This document shows, in pieces, positions 1 through 12,532 of a stretch of DNA of 64,000 nt (positions are counted from its first letter, which is position 1; each line of letters opens with the position of its first letter). The notes under the pieces are model-generated. The model had not been told where the DNA came from, did not search any database, and worked only from the letters and a program-made list of their open reading frames with translations. The position numbers were made by a program, and so were the translations under genes. The stretch comes from Alitta virens. Lineage: Eukaryota > Annelida > Polychaeta > Phyllodocida > Nereididae. The stretch spans positions 7,717,374-7,781,373 of the forward strand of contig OW028580.1 of NCBI GenBank assembly GCA_932294295.1. Reading direction: 5' to 3'.

Positions 1-81
1 GAGTTTGCCGGAGTATGCCGGAGTTGTCATCCGGGACACTCCGGCGTCTGATCCGGCTAAGTGTGAAGGGGCCTTAACCGG

Positions 82-354
82 TCGGCCACTCTGCCAGGAG
101 TGGCCTCTCTAACATTGGCCTGTTTACACTATACCATATTGGTATATCCAGGTAATACTACGCCAAACTGGCACACGACTAGGCCAAGATTAATACTCCC
201 AATTTAAATTGATTGACAGCTGGCCCATTGAACCGTGAATATGTTTTATTTGAGGTTGCATTGTGTGGTCATTCAATTTGAATCCCACTAATCTTACTTG
301 AATAATTAGTAATTTAATAAGAGCCTGCTGGTTCAGAAGTAATTAAATAGCCAT
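82..354 (+). repeat. 260-bp dispersed repeat, copy 1
   Basis: Begins TCGGCCACTCTGCCAGGAGT and matches 63711-63975 almost throughout (for example TGGTATATCCAGGTAATACT, ACCGTGAATATGTTTTATTT), with a 13-bp length difference near the end. Confidence 0.85.
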
Positions 355-2472
355 TTGGAAATCTTTTTCCGTCGTTGCATCCAACTTCATGACGATCATT
401 ATCCTTGCCGGTGGAAGCAATGTAGAACATTTAAGGCTTAATTATAGGGGGAGCCACAAGTATACCATTTAGTGACCAAAACTGTTCAGTCAATGAAACA
501 TTAAACGTACATACAACAATCTGATTTTAAATCTGCATTTTTTTAGAGTTCAATAAAAAATTCAGTTTAACATCTAATAATAATATTAATATAATAGTTA
601 TTTATTGCATGAAAAGATCTGAGGAAGCAACTGTCTTCTTCTGCTGCTGTCTTTTTTCAAATTCTACCAGCTGATTGAAATGGTTAAAATAGTGTGCTAT
701 GGCCATTGATATGATATAGTTAATTGTTGGAACATTAATAATTCCATGGACTTAACAGCCTCTATGATAATTCTTAAATTAGCAGCCTGTCACCCCTCGG
801 ACAATGTAGCGGCCGGGCAATTAATGTTCCCCATAGCAGTAGCATGAGGGTAACTAGAAGTGAAAAAATACCAATAAACTTAAAAATTGCATAAATGAGA
901 CTAGGGAATTTGTATGGAAATCATGCAATTTTATTGCATATACATCAAGTTTCTTAGTATAACTTATGACAATTAAAATACAATTATAACTTCTAGGCTA
1001 TAACTATCTTTGCCATTCTATTAATTGGTTATTCGCTAATTGCCATTACCTCCATTGCAATTAGTAGGCTTAATATCATTAACTGGTAAGTTATAGATCT
1101 ACTATTGTACAATATTTTATCATAATTTTTTTTTCACAGCTGTGATATTGCTTTTTGCTATTTAAAGAATAAACTATTTTTTTTTAATCTTATCTTTTTA
1201 CGATTTTATTTTAAATTGTGTACAATGTTACGGAAAAAAAGATATAATGAATAAAAGTTTAATTATACAAATTAATATAGCATATATGAACATGTATGAA
1301 AAATTATACTGTATACAATTCATAACACATGTTTGAGCATACAGCCTAATTTTATTCTGGTCTGTGGCTCTCACCCCTAAATTTTCTCACTCTGATTTAA
1401 CTACCTAATGGTAGTTAAGAATATGTTTGTTTCGAAATCATGTCAAAACAGGTTTGCATTTTCTATCACGCACTCAATTATTACAAAAACATTGGATAAT
1501 GAGGTCATTCTGCATATAGTTATAAGGTAATGTAGCACGGGCGCAGGCGATCCAGTCATTGCTTTAAATTGCTTAGAACTGCCCACTACGCTTCTCCCTG
1601 CTTTTCTGCATTCTCTTGACTCATATCTAGCTTAGTATTTGGTTTATTTTCCATCTGAAAACACTTTATTAAAGCTTATTAGCTGTGCTACACGATGGGA
1701 TGATTAATTTTTAATTCATGCAGCCTATCTGTCACATAAATTTACCTAAGCTTTTCGAATCGACGACGTTCATCATGACGTTTGCCTCGCCGTTCGAAAA
1801 TCGGTCACGTGACCTACAGCTAAATCATACGAGGCGAGGAGGCCACCCCCTCGTCTGTTGTGGGTCAAATTCTTTTTTGCCGTACCAGTTTAGGCAAATA
1901 CACCGTCCTATTCATTTTATTATTTTATTGAGTCAGCCTCGTTTGAATTCACCCTTGTGCAAACATCTTCATGTGTTATTCAAAGAAAGACAAGGAAAAT
2001 GTTTCGAAAGTATATAAAAAATTGTGAACACATACTTTTTTCTTTTACAACAAAGAATGCCTAATACGCAGAGCTTCAACACTCAGTAACATGAAATATA
2101 TTAAGGCGCACAACAGTTAAAAAATAATGGCCGCGGTTCCCCCAACCAACATTTCCCACTTCCATCACTGCCTGGCAATAAAGACAATATCTTATCTTTC
2201 CCAACAGGCTCAACTTAGCGTGTAAATTATTATACATAATATAACTAGATTTCAAATCATATATTTAATTAGCTTTCAATTACATTAAATTATTTTGAAT
2301 ATATTTTGTTATTATTGATATATATAGATTTGCTTTTTAATGAACTTTTCTCCATATTGATTCAGCATTATATTTAAAACATTACACCCATAAGGTCTGT
2401 ACTAGGGCATTCTTAAAATTGTAGATGGTTTTGGTTATCGTTAGTAGCTGCAGACAATTTGGGCTAGTGACA

Positions 2473-2835
2473 CTTAAAGTTGCACTGTCTGTCAAATTTG
2501 CAATTTTCTAAGATGCTATCAAACAGTTGAAAATCACCATTATTAATCAAGGCACATTAAATGTGTTGATGTAATGATTTTATCACATTAGAAACACAAT
2601 GGAAATGACATCATCACCATTGTTTAGTATTGTGATGTCATCACTGGGTTTGTTTACATATTGAGTTTTTGATGGCATGAACTAACATTTATATTATTTA
2701 TTGTAAATTAAAACTAAATTGTTATGCAAAAGTGGGTATGTAATGGTGAAAAAAATCATGAGACAAGAAGGCAGTATTGATTTATATCATTATAATTTTT
2801 AATGTGCAAATTTGACAGACAGTGCACCTTGAAGA
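2473..2835. mobile_element. MITE-like element with 22-bp perfect inverted repeats
   Basis: TGCACTGTCTGTCAAATTTGCA at 2481-2502 is the exact inverse of 2805-2826, and the match extends imperfectly outward (CTTAAAGT/CTTCAAGG). The interior is non-coding, with the palindrome-like GTGATGTCATCAC around 2632-2645. Confidence 0.6.
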
Positions 2836-4336
2836 TGCAGTGCCAGAGCTAGACTAGCCCCTTCACTGCAGACACCCTGCAAACATATAATATTTCAAAA
2901 ATATTTCCAACTATACAGTGTATTTAGCAGACTTTGGTTAAATATTTCAGGGAAATATTATTTACTAAGGTGCAACTAAGATTGCCATAACATTTCATTA
3001 ATGTCTGGAGAAGGTTGTAGCGACATTAGCAGAAAATATCATCATTAAAGGTTCTGCTTATATTTCTGTAATGTGGAAAATTATCCTTAATCTTAAATAT
3101 TAATTGAATATTTACTAATAATCTCATCAAGAAGAAAATTCTCAAGATCATTGTAATTTTGCACTTCAATATCAAAATAAAATATGATTTGAAGGTTACT
3201 GTGGCATCTGTGAAAATATTAACTAACATATTGCCTTAACATTTGTTTCAATGCTCAAACATACCTCATATTCAAATCTTATGAAAAGGTTTATAAATAA
3301 CATTACATTTAATGTTGTATTGACATAAAAGTAATAGCATTAAAAAATATTACACTGAATGTTCATATGTGATTTGCAAACATCAGAGAAATGATACATC
3401 AAACATTTGATTTTGATGTTATTTTAACATGATGATAACCTAAGAAAAAAGATTAAACAAAATATCTATTGGATATTAGGAGTTATCATTAAGACATGTT
3501 AATTGTAAACATTATCAGAATACTTCAGAAAAATATTTTATGTTTAATGTTCATTTATTATTACAAAAAAGTTTATTTATAATATTTCCTAAATATTGAG
3601 AAATATGTCATAAGATAAGATAAGATAAGATAAGATAAAACTTTATTTATAGTCAGAGGTGCAAGACAAAACAATAAAACATAAGCTATAAAGCTTTTAG
3701 CCGACTGGTAAAAATAACAATAAGAATGAAAGATATATATACAGATGATTAGAATGAGATTATGACTTAACTACTCAATGATCATAAATTATTTTGCTGA
3801 CAGATTATACATGATCCACAATTACACCTTTCCAAGGAATTACAATGTCTTAATAAATTTTTGAACTCAGCTAAATCATCTGCTTGTTTTAGTTCAACAG
3901 GTAATGAATTCCAAATCAAAGCACCTTGATATATAATAGATCAGAAACCATATGGCATAGTGTTGTAAACAGGCTTCACTAGCTAAACAAATTCCGCTAG
4001 ACTAGTTTTCCTTGTTACATAAAGCATTTGCATGTTCTTTCTAGCAGGTGGTTGTATCGGCTATCATAATCATTGCAAACTAATCGTATTGCTCTTTCAT
4101 TTAGTTTCTCAAGTTTCTTGTTTTGTCCTATTGTGAAAGTATTATATACAACTGTGCAATAGACAAAATTAGACGAGATAAATGATTCATATATTCTGAG
4201 TTTACTTGTGTAATCAATGTGTTTGCATAATCTTTGGAGTGCATTAATTTGTTTTGCTGCCTTTCTGCTGATAATTGATACATGGCAGTCATAATTTAGT
4301 TTGTTGTCAATGTTGATACCTAACAGCTTAACAAAT

Positions 4337-4675
4337 TCAGACTGTATTTTTATCTATGGAAACATTTTCTCTACTCAGACATATCGCTTGGAATTTAGAT
4401 GCATTTGCTTTCATAAAATTATTTTTGAACCATGAAATTGCTCGAGTGGAAGCCACTTCTAATTTGTCCTTTATGACCATTTGGTCTCTGTGTGCATACC
4501 ATAACATAGATAAGTCAATAAGTATGCAGCCAACATGGCAGTTATTGTCAAGGGCCTTCCTCCAGTTTTCTACACATTTAACCAGTACATTGTTACAACT
4601 GTAAGTCTTCCTATCTATGGATAATGAAGAGGATACAAATTCAATAATCTGATCAAACATAACTGCCTCAAACAA
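4337..4675 (-). pseudogene. LINE reverse-transcriptase remnant lacking its catalytic core
   Basis: An open frame joins the pre-catalytic part (VKCVENWRKALDNNCHVGCI, LIDLS) directly to the post-catalytic part (YAHRDQMVIKDKLEVASTRA, ISWFKNNFM). The stretch that normally holds the A-, B- and C-motifs (YADD) is missing without loss of frame. Confidence 0.6.
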
Positions 4676-5049
4676 TTTGGAGGTTGATGTTAGGACACTA
4701 GGAGGCCTGTAGTTTTGTTTTGCAAGTTGATCAGATTTTTTGTACAGTGGGGACCCTTCAGCTATTTTATTATAATTGGGGAATATCCTTGTATTTATGC
4801 TATTGTTTAAGATTGGGGTGAGACTTTGACTTGAGTGAGTTGCACCTATCTTGAGAAACTTTGGAGGAATGTTATCAAAACAAGGCCTTGTTTGTTTGTA
4901 GTGACTTCAGTTTCTTTTTAGTTGTAGTGTCATTTACAGGTGTGAAATTAAATTGTTGGTTGTTGTTTACTTGATCATTGATCAACTTTATGCTTGGGTG
5001 GTGTTTATAGTGGTCAATGACCTCATCAACTGACATGTTGTTTACAATG

Positions 5050-5403
5050 TCAGGTTATTTCTGGTCTTGCGCTACATTTTATGAAGTATTCATTAAAAAT
5101 GTTAGTTACTTCTACAGGGTTGGTGACTGTTGTGTCATTTTCAAATAGAGTGATTGTGTGATTGCTAGATTTAAGTTTGTTTGTCATGAAGGGTTTAACA
5201 ACTTGCCAGAAGTGTTTACCTTTTTTTGCATTAGACATGTGGAAATTTCTATCAAAATAATTCCTAAGTGATGTCTTCTTTAGTTTGTTTACTTTGTTTT
5301 TTTGCTTTTTGTATTCATGCCAATTTTCTTGACTTCTAACTTTGTTAAATTTCCTTCTAAGGGCTGCCTTTACATTTAGCGCTTTTCTAAGATTGTCATT
5401 CAT
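5050..5403 (-). pseudogene. LINE ORF2 linker between endonuclease and reverse transcriptase
   Basis: A basic, helical segment (LRRKFNKVRSQENWHEYKKQ) is followed by KHFWQVVKPFM and FNEYFIKC, the usual spacer in this class of retrotransposon. Confidence 0.65.
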
Positions 5404-5681
5404 GTATGGTAATTGATTATTTTTAATTACTCTTTGTTTCCTTTGAGCATTTTTGTTAATAATTTCTGATAGTAAAGTATTGTGAAACCATAACTGATCG
5501 TCGACATCGTCAAATACTTGGGAAATGTGGAAAGGTGCTGTGGCCAGATCATTTAGGTAATCATTTTCACTGAAATTTTTGAAAGATCTACAATGAATTA
5601 ATTTAGGTTCATTTTAAGGACACATAATTCTTGCTGCAACACTTATATAGTTATGAAAGTCACTTATACCTAGTGGAACAT

Positions 5682-6240
5682 TTACGGTTTGCTGAATAGA
5701 ATTTGAAGAATTGTTAGAATCACATCAACTAGTGTTAGATTTTCTCGACTTTCAAAGCAGGTGGGACCTTTAACGATTTGTTTCAAATCGTACATATCAT
5801 ATATTTGTGAGAGAGGATTTGGGTCAGTCTTGAAGTTGACATTTAAATCATCTATTATGTATACATGTTGGCTTTTTAGGAAGCCCTTGTTTAGCATTGA
5901 TTCAATTGCACTCTCCAGACAATGAACTTGAACATTTGGAGGATTATATATATATGTATAAAGAAACTATTTCTGATGTTTGTTTTAACTTGTATCACTA
6001 TGCTTTCAACTCCATTGATATTTATGGCTATGAAAGGTCTACTTTTATGAGGTATTGTTTGTCTAACATAACATAGCAGACCACCACCATGGGCATTTCT
6101 GTCTATTCTATGAGTTATAAAAGTATCAATTTCAAATTGTCCATATGGGTAAGAATCATCAAGTTTAGTCTATGATAGATAGAGCATGTTGGATACACCT
6201 ATCATTAAGATTTCGTGAATTTCAACATACTTACTAGACA
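5682..6240 (-). pseudogene. LINE AP-endonuclease fragment
   Basis: The minus-strand reading has HRIDRNAHGGGLLCYVRQ, IAININGVESIVIQV and YIIDDLNVNFKTD with frame breaks, as in AP-like endonuclease domains. Confidence 0.6.
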
Positions 6241-6712
6241 GACTATTGACATTGAGATGAGAGAAGATTAAATTTTTAGCATTTTTCTTAAAATATACTT
6301 ACTGAAAATTATCATAACAGTTATGAGAAATATTTAGTCTTATACTGATTTAATAATATCAAATTATTTCTGCGAAAATTTATTTTAATATTTGCCTATG
6401 TAGGAAATTCAGTTTATATTTATGATATTTTATATATTTATACTTTGCCCAATCATAATATTGTTCCTTAATGTCAATCCAACCTTTTGCAGTATTTGAA
6501 AAAATAAATAACTTAATATTGAGGAAATATCTGACTTTGAGATGGGAATTACGTTTTCCTATAATAATCTTCTATCAATGATATCCAGACTGATATGTCA
6601 GTGCAACACAGATGCAATTCATGCAATGTTTCCTTTTTCTTTTCTTATTGCTAATTCATTGTTAAAATAATAAGATATATGACATGCTTGAGTATGCAAT
6701 TGTGTTATTAAA

Positions 6713-7091
6713 GGTGCCCTAAAATGAAATATTTGAACTTTTTTAGTTTTGTGGCTTATGCAAAAGAGTATACTTTATAATACAAATTTCCAGAATCCTA
6801 GTTTAATTGGTTAAGGTTGATCCCTAACAAACTGACTATAAAGTTGTCATTCTAAAGTCAAACTTGGTGCAGTTGAGGAAGTAGCTCATTACATATGCAT
6901 GACGTCACATCAGGAACAAATTACCCTAGGGCAGAACAGGGCTCAAGTGCCTGGGAATCACTGAGGTGTGATCAAGTTGCAAGGATGTTGCAATCCAGTA
7001 TCACAGCTTACCTGTTGTTTATTGGCTGGCTGCTGCTTAATGGAATCATGGGATATCCTGATGTGACGTCACTGGCTCACTAGAGGGCACC
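6713..7091. repeat. Inverted-repeat unit with paired TGACGTCA palindromes
   Basis: TGACGTCACATCAGGA (6900-6915) is the exact inverse of 7056-7071. Weaker outer ends GGTGCCCT (6713-6720) and AGGGCACC (7084-7091) suggest a small DNA element. TGACGTCA is the CRE consensus; any regulatory role is inference. Confidence 0.4.
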
Positions 7092-9006
7092 ATTCGCCAG
7101 AGAGATTGGCCAAAGAAGAAAGCCTAGGTTGAGGGAGGCTGCATGCTCCTTTCACCAAATGATGGCCCCTTCACCAGAGGGTGCTTTTCTGTCTGCAGTG
7201 CCATCAGCAAAGATTTTTGATAGTCACTGAATTTGCCAATAACCAAACTGTTGTACAAAGTGCCAATAGCCAAATTTATATCTACGCACACTTCATATGC
7301 AGGACAATGGCGCCATTTTTTTGTAAGGCCACCTTTGAGAATAAAATATTTTAGTGTAAAAAATATTATTAAAGCATGGTCATTGGGGTAACTGTGGCCT
7401 TGCAGAGCTCCCCCTGGTTTTTGGTAGGGGGACTCAGTTCCTCCAAGTCCCCCCCCCCCCCCACTTCTCACTGTTGCCAGGTATAATGCACACACTGAAC
7501 CTATTTCTAAACAAAACTTCAATCTTAAATTTTTTTTTTTTTTCATGACCTATGTGCACAAAATTGACAATATTTGAGACATTCCACTGTGTGTTCATTC
7601 TTCAAGACACAACAGTCTCGATTTGGTGAAAGAAAAAATATATACTCGCAGTATTAAAACATTGACTGTTACTTTTGTTAAAAACTGTATACTCTACCTG
7701 CAGCAAGGAATTACATGAACAAAGGACGGATTTGACTAAATTCATATCTTCGACAGTTTTGGCTCATAGCATGCACTTAGTGAAATGTCGGGTTCTTGAG
7801 TCTAGGATGCACTTGGTCAAAATTAAGTCTGCAGGAATTATGTTTTTTTATATTTCATAACTCAAAATTCTTCGGTGGGATAGCTTGGTATTTCAGGTCC
7901 TATCCCAGAATTAGTCAGGGATTAATTCCCAGAAATGCAGAGCTGACCTTTATAAAAAGTGCTTAAGAAGATATGTCTAAGTTTGCAATTTTGGTGGCCA
8001 GTTTGTGTTTCGCCATTTTGAGGGGTAATATCTAAAAATAGAACTTGGCATGCAGCAGATTTGGATTCAGCACCCCCAACATAAGATAAAACCAGCACAT
8101 GCCGACGAAATGGTCTGAAAATGCTACGCTATACATACAAAGCATGTGAATTCATCAAGGTGACCTGCGCATTTTCTTTTGAACTGCCCAATTACCCCAC
8201 CTACAATGCAATGATGTAATTTAAATAAATGTGAGTGTTATTTTGGGGATTGTGCCATGTTTTTATTGCTCTGTGCTCCCATATTTCCTCATTTATATTT
8301 ATTTTGGTTCACTTTCACTTTTTAATTGAATACACAGTTGTTTTTGGAAAGGTTTTTGTTGGAGTCTCTCTGAAATCCAGGGGCACCTCAGCAGCGACAC
8401 GCCATGTCTTGGAAATGTCCCCTTATATTAAAGATACAGTGAATAAAATCATTTCTTGTATACCTGTTATGAATAAAGGATTCTGAGGTCTGAATTATTA
8501 TTCTTCCTATGGGCCAATCCTCTTGCTGTGATCCATTGACATTAATTGTAATAAAATACTAAACTTGGCACACGGTGAATGCATTTCCACAGGCAATTAA
8601 AAAAAATAGAGGGCGCCGTCTGCAAAATGTGTATTTTTGACTCCGAGGCTTTACAGAATTTGAGAAAACCAAAGAATAAGAAAGAATAATAAACTAAACT
8701 ATCAATCTTATGTAAATTTTGAGCATGTGTCCATGAAGTGGAACTCGCGCGTTGCATGCTGAACCAAATATAAGGGGTGCACACAGCATCCCTTCAGTCA
8801 CTCCTGAGAAGCAGACTGAAGACGGTGTTGAAACCTTGCAAATTGCGGTACAGCAGATCTTGGGTAGGTACGACATTATGTTCCACTGCTTCATCTATAT
8901 AGCAAAAGGTTGTTTGAAAGTCTACTATAGTTTTAATATCTCTCTACTTTATAAGCTTTTATTGAATCTTTTTCTTATTTCCCTTATCTCTTTTTGTATT
9001 GTAAAT

Positions 9007-9140
9007 ACCGTAGTTTTCTTGCAATTTTACCATAGTTTTTAAAGCAAAATACTGTAAATTTGGTATAAAGCATGCTACCGTAGAATTTGTACGGCAAGAT
9101 ACCATACATGTAAATCTATCCTACAGCATAATACTACGAA
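9007..9140 (+). repeat. 130-bp repeat upstream of the vWA gene, copy 1
   Basis: CCGTAGTTTTCTTGCAATTT and AAATACTGTAAATTTGGTAT recur at 10428-10560; part of the unit also appears at 11440-11485. Confidence 0.7.
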
Positions 9141-9565
9141 CTAATCAGTCGTTATAACAAGCTGTTTGTCTGAAGCTGTTTTCTTCGTTGTTTGCTTTCG
9201 ATTGCATGGAAATACAGATTAGAAATGTTTACCGAAATAGAACATTACAATGGCATATAATAATAGAAAGATTGATTATAATGATCAAATTCAATTTTAG
9301 AATCTCATTTTCTGTAATTTTTGAAGATTAGCTTTATCACTCTGCTATGGATAAAAGTATGAAGTGTCAGTTATTTTATGATATCTGAAGAATTAGGCTA
9401 TAACAAATGTTAGAGGATGTGAACACTGTGCGTCAGATATCAATTACAAATTGCATGTATTTTTTGGAGCAGCGTTATGCATGTCGCTTCATGTCATGTT
9501 TCGAGGTGTCCACTATTTCCACATTGTTCTATTTTGCGTGTGTTTCCATAGTAACGACTTTCAAG

Positions 9566-9667
9566 ATGGTGACCAAAATCTTTTTGTTGGCGACACTGAT
9601 GTTGGCAGCTTTCACAGAAGCCCAGCAAGTAAACCAAGTCATCATTCCAGGGGCTTCTGGGCGTGCT
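9566..9667 (+). CDS. vWA/CBM14 gene exon 1: signal peptide
   Basis: The exon has 34 codons and ends at a GTGAGT donor in phase 0. ATG 9566 starts a basic residue followed by a hydrophobic core and a small-residue cleavage region (TEAQ). An in-frame ATG lies farther upstream at 9407, but it would bury the signal sequence, so 9566 is preferred. Confidence 0.82.
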
Positions 9668-12471
9668 GTGAGTTGAATATTTTCTATGATACTCAAAGTT
9701 TAACTTATAGTAACAAGTTTAAAATTGTGGCATAACCACCGTTATTGTTCTTTTGAGCAACGAAAATGTAAGTTAACTCCCTCTTGAGTACAAACTGAAC
9801 TGTTATGCTTAATAAAGACATTAAAGCAAAACAAACAATCAAACAAATTAGTAAATATGTCTAATGGAGTATAAGTTAGTTATATCTCTCATAGTCGGGA
9901 GTTAACTAACATTTGCTCCGCCTTCAGCGCCGGGATATAACCAACACAAATTTTAGTTAACTCCCTCCGATTCGGGATATTATATAATACGTGTAACATA
10001 CAACATTTGTCAGCAGAAACTTTAAAACCATTTAATTTTCGACTCATCATAAGATGTTAATGGCTGAGTCAAGTAGAAATAATCATAAAAAGTTATGACA
10101 ACTATTGTTTATGTCAATGTTTACACCACAGTTGATAACAATATCAAATCTATTATGAGAATCCATTCAGAACAATGAAAATTGAAGGACTTTAATGTTA
10201 GAAAGAGAAGAGTAGATTTTCTTTATAGACAATTTCGGTGTTATGTCTAGAACATGGCCTTCTCTATTGACGACTGAGGAATTAGCTCATTCCAATGGAG
10301 GTTACAGTCATTTATTTCGAATAAAGCTTCATCGTGATCTTTTAAGTAAAATTGAGATGGGTTACAGTCATCAGATGCTGTAATTGTGTGCGAGTGCGTT
10401 TGCACAAGCATGCAATGCAACAAGTCTCCGTAGTTTTTTTGCAATTTTACCATAGTTTTTACCGCAAAATACTGTAAATTTGGTATACAGCTTGCTACTG
10501 TAGAATTTTTATGGCAAGATACCGTAAATCTATCCTACGGCATAATACTAGAAACTATTCAGCTGAGATAAATGTTACTTATATTGCCGTAAAACAGACC
10601 AAAATCTACCATACAGCATTTCACAGCATATTCTTTGGAAAGATGCCGCAAAACAACTATACATTATGAGTACGATACAGTAAAATTTACTGTAGATAAC
10701 CAATGATAACCCAACATTGGCTTGCAGTTTGTTACGATAATTGATGCTACTAGTTTCCACGAAATGATACTCCAACGATTTATGCTTATTTTTTACATAA
10801 TGGTCTATTGTGACCTCTACATGTCGATAAAATTCCTTCAATACAGTTTACAGTGAACAAAGTAGTTCTTCAAACATATCAGATATGACATTACTTAGAT
10901 TCTTGTGATTCATATAACAATATCGACACTAGCAAATTCCTTGCTCCCCTGATTAAAATTGTTGCTGTCCTGAATTCAGTCAGACCCTCCTCCAAAGCAC
11001 CCGATCTGAAGGTCTCATATTCATACTGCATAATGATACAGAAAAATAATTACAGACATTCACCGATTAGCTGTTACTAACCCTTCACTTTCATTCCTGA
11101 CGTAAGGTTGTGGAAGCGACGGTTTCTAGCATTCTACAAACCTGCATATTCGGTGACGACAGACAATTTCTCCGAAGATTAGCCTATGTCGAAACACTGG
11201 ATGGAACAGATGCATCGGCTTTCAACAGTGGAAATAATGGAGGCATTTGGAGGGTGAGCTTAGAAATTATATATTTAGATTATGTAGTTAAATTTAGTCA
11301 ACCACAAGCACCATTCTAAAAACATATTGTTCTAACAAATATTTTGATTATGAATTCAGTCAAGATTTTGGTTAAACCAATCAATATATCAGTTTAATTT
11401 ACAATTATATTTGGTAATCAGCTATTTCAGGTGGCTCAATTCACCAATCTATCACACGGCATAATACTACAAACTATTACTGCAAAACAACTATACACAA
11501 AATGATACTCCAAGGTCAATCAATATCATGGTTGATGATCACATATTGATAAATAAATAATTTAAAAACAACGATCAGTTCGTGAAATAGACACCTATAG
11601 CCGTAAAAAAATAACACAATTTTCACTTTTTGAGGAATTATTTTTTCTATAGAATCTATAAAATATAATCAAACGACATGTTTATTTCAGATAAGTAATG
11701 TGCAGTTCAATTTATTGAGCAGCCCTTCTCTATCATCTTACAAAACAGCAATTCAGAGACAACTCAACATCAACTGGGCACAAGTGACTTATGGTGATCT
11801 GAGGAAACCCCAGCATTCTGCTTTGGCCGCAGCATTGTACACTGTGTAAGACTTTTCATTCAATAGATAGACAGATAGACTGATAGATAGATATATATAC
11901 AGATAGATAGATAGATACATAGACACATAGACAGATAGCCTGAGAAGCAACAACGCGTATCGTCTGCCTGCTGTGAATCATGAATTTGGAAGACATAGCA
12001 TAAGCTATAGGTTTACGAAAATATTCAATGAAATGAATCAAAATATAAAAGATAAAATATATACTCATAGCCTAGATGCTTTTAGATATTATGTAAAACA
12101 AAATTTTCTAGAATCTTATAATGTCAATTGTGATATAACTAATTGTTATATTTGTAATGGTTTGGGTTGACCGGTGTCATCTCTGTCATCTCTGGCATGG
12201 ATTTACTGTCATTTATTCAATCATTGTAATTTGTATTTATTAACTTTTATTTTTAAGACTACCACTGAGTGTCTGTCCCTTGCCACTGGTTGCAGGATTG
12301 AAATTTGAAATACATTCTTTATATTAAGACTAGGGTGGCCCCTTGGCAGCGACATCAAAGATGTCTTAAAGGGGTCACCCTACTTAAAGCAAATTATAAT
12401 AAACATGATTGTAATTTTTTTTTTCTTTGATACCAGCTTTAAGTCAAATAAATATATCTGAATCTGAATCT

Positions 12472-12532
<61 letters not shown>

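Larger units (their letters stand above)
1..3610. other. Non-coding, AT-rich flank
   Basis: Apart from the 260-bp repeat (82-354) and the inverted-repeat element (2473-2835), I see no gene. The 99-codon frame at 1718-2017 has no recognisable domain or splice context. Confidence 0.6.
3611..6295 (-). mobile_element. Decayed non-LTR retrotransposon (AP-endonuclease LINE), minus strand
   Basis: Read on the minus strand from about 6295: HLNVNSLSSKYVEI, then HGGGLLCYVRQTIPHKRPF and YIIDDLNVNF (AP-like endonuclease), the linker 5050-5403 with KHFWQVVKPFMTNK, then reverse-transcriptase border segments at 4337-4675, then the C-terminal region near 4150-4300. The 3' end runs into an ATAAG microsatellite at 3611-3638, as in elements with simple-repeat tails. 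Stops and frameshifts are frequent. It looks like the CR1/jockey-like group by its parts; the exact clade is not determined. Confidence 0.75.
6300..9565. other. Non-coding upstream region of the vWA gene
   Basis: Holds the TGACGTCA inverted unit, a 14-C tract at 7449-7462 and the first 130-bp repeat copy. No promoter motif could be assigned with confidence. Confidence 0.55.

Noticed and set aside
1718..2017. A 99-codon frame near the left edge
   Set aside because: No domain, low complexity of context, and no splice or promoter evidence.
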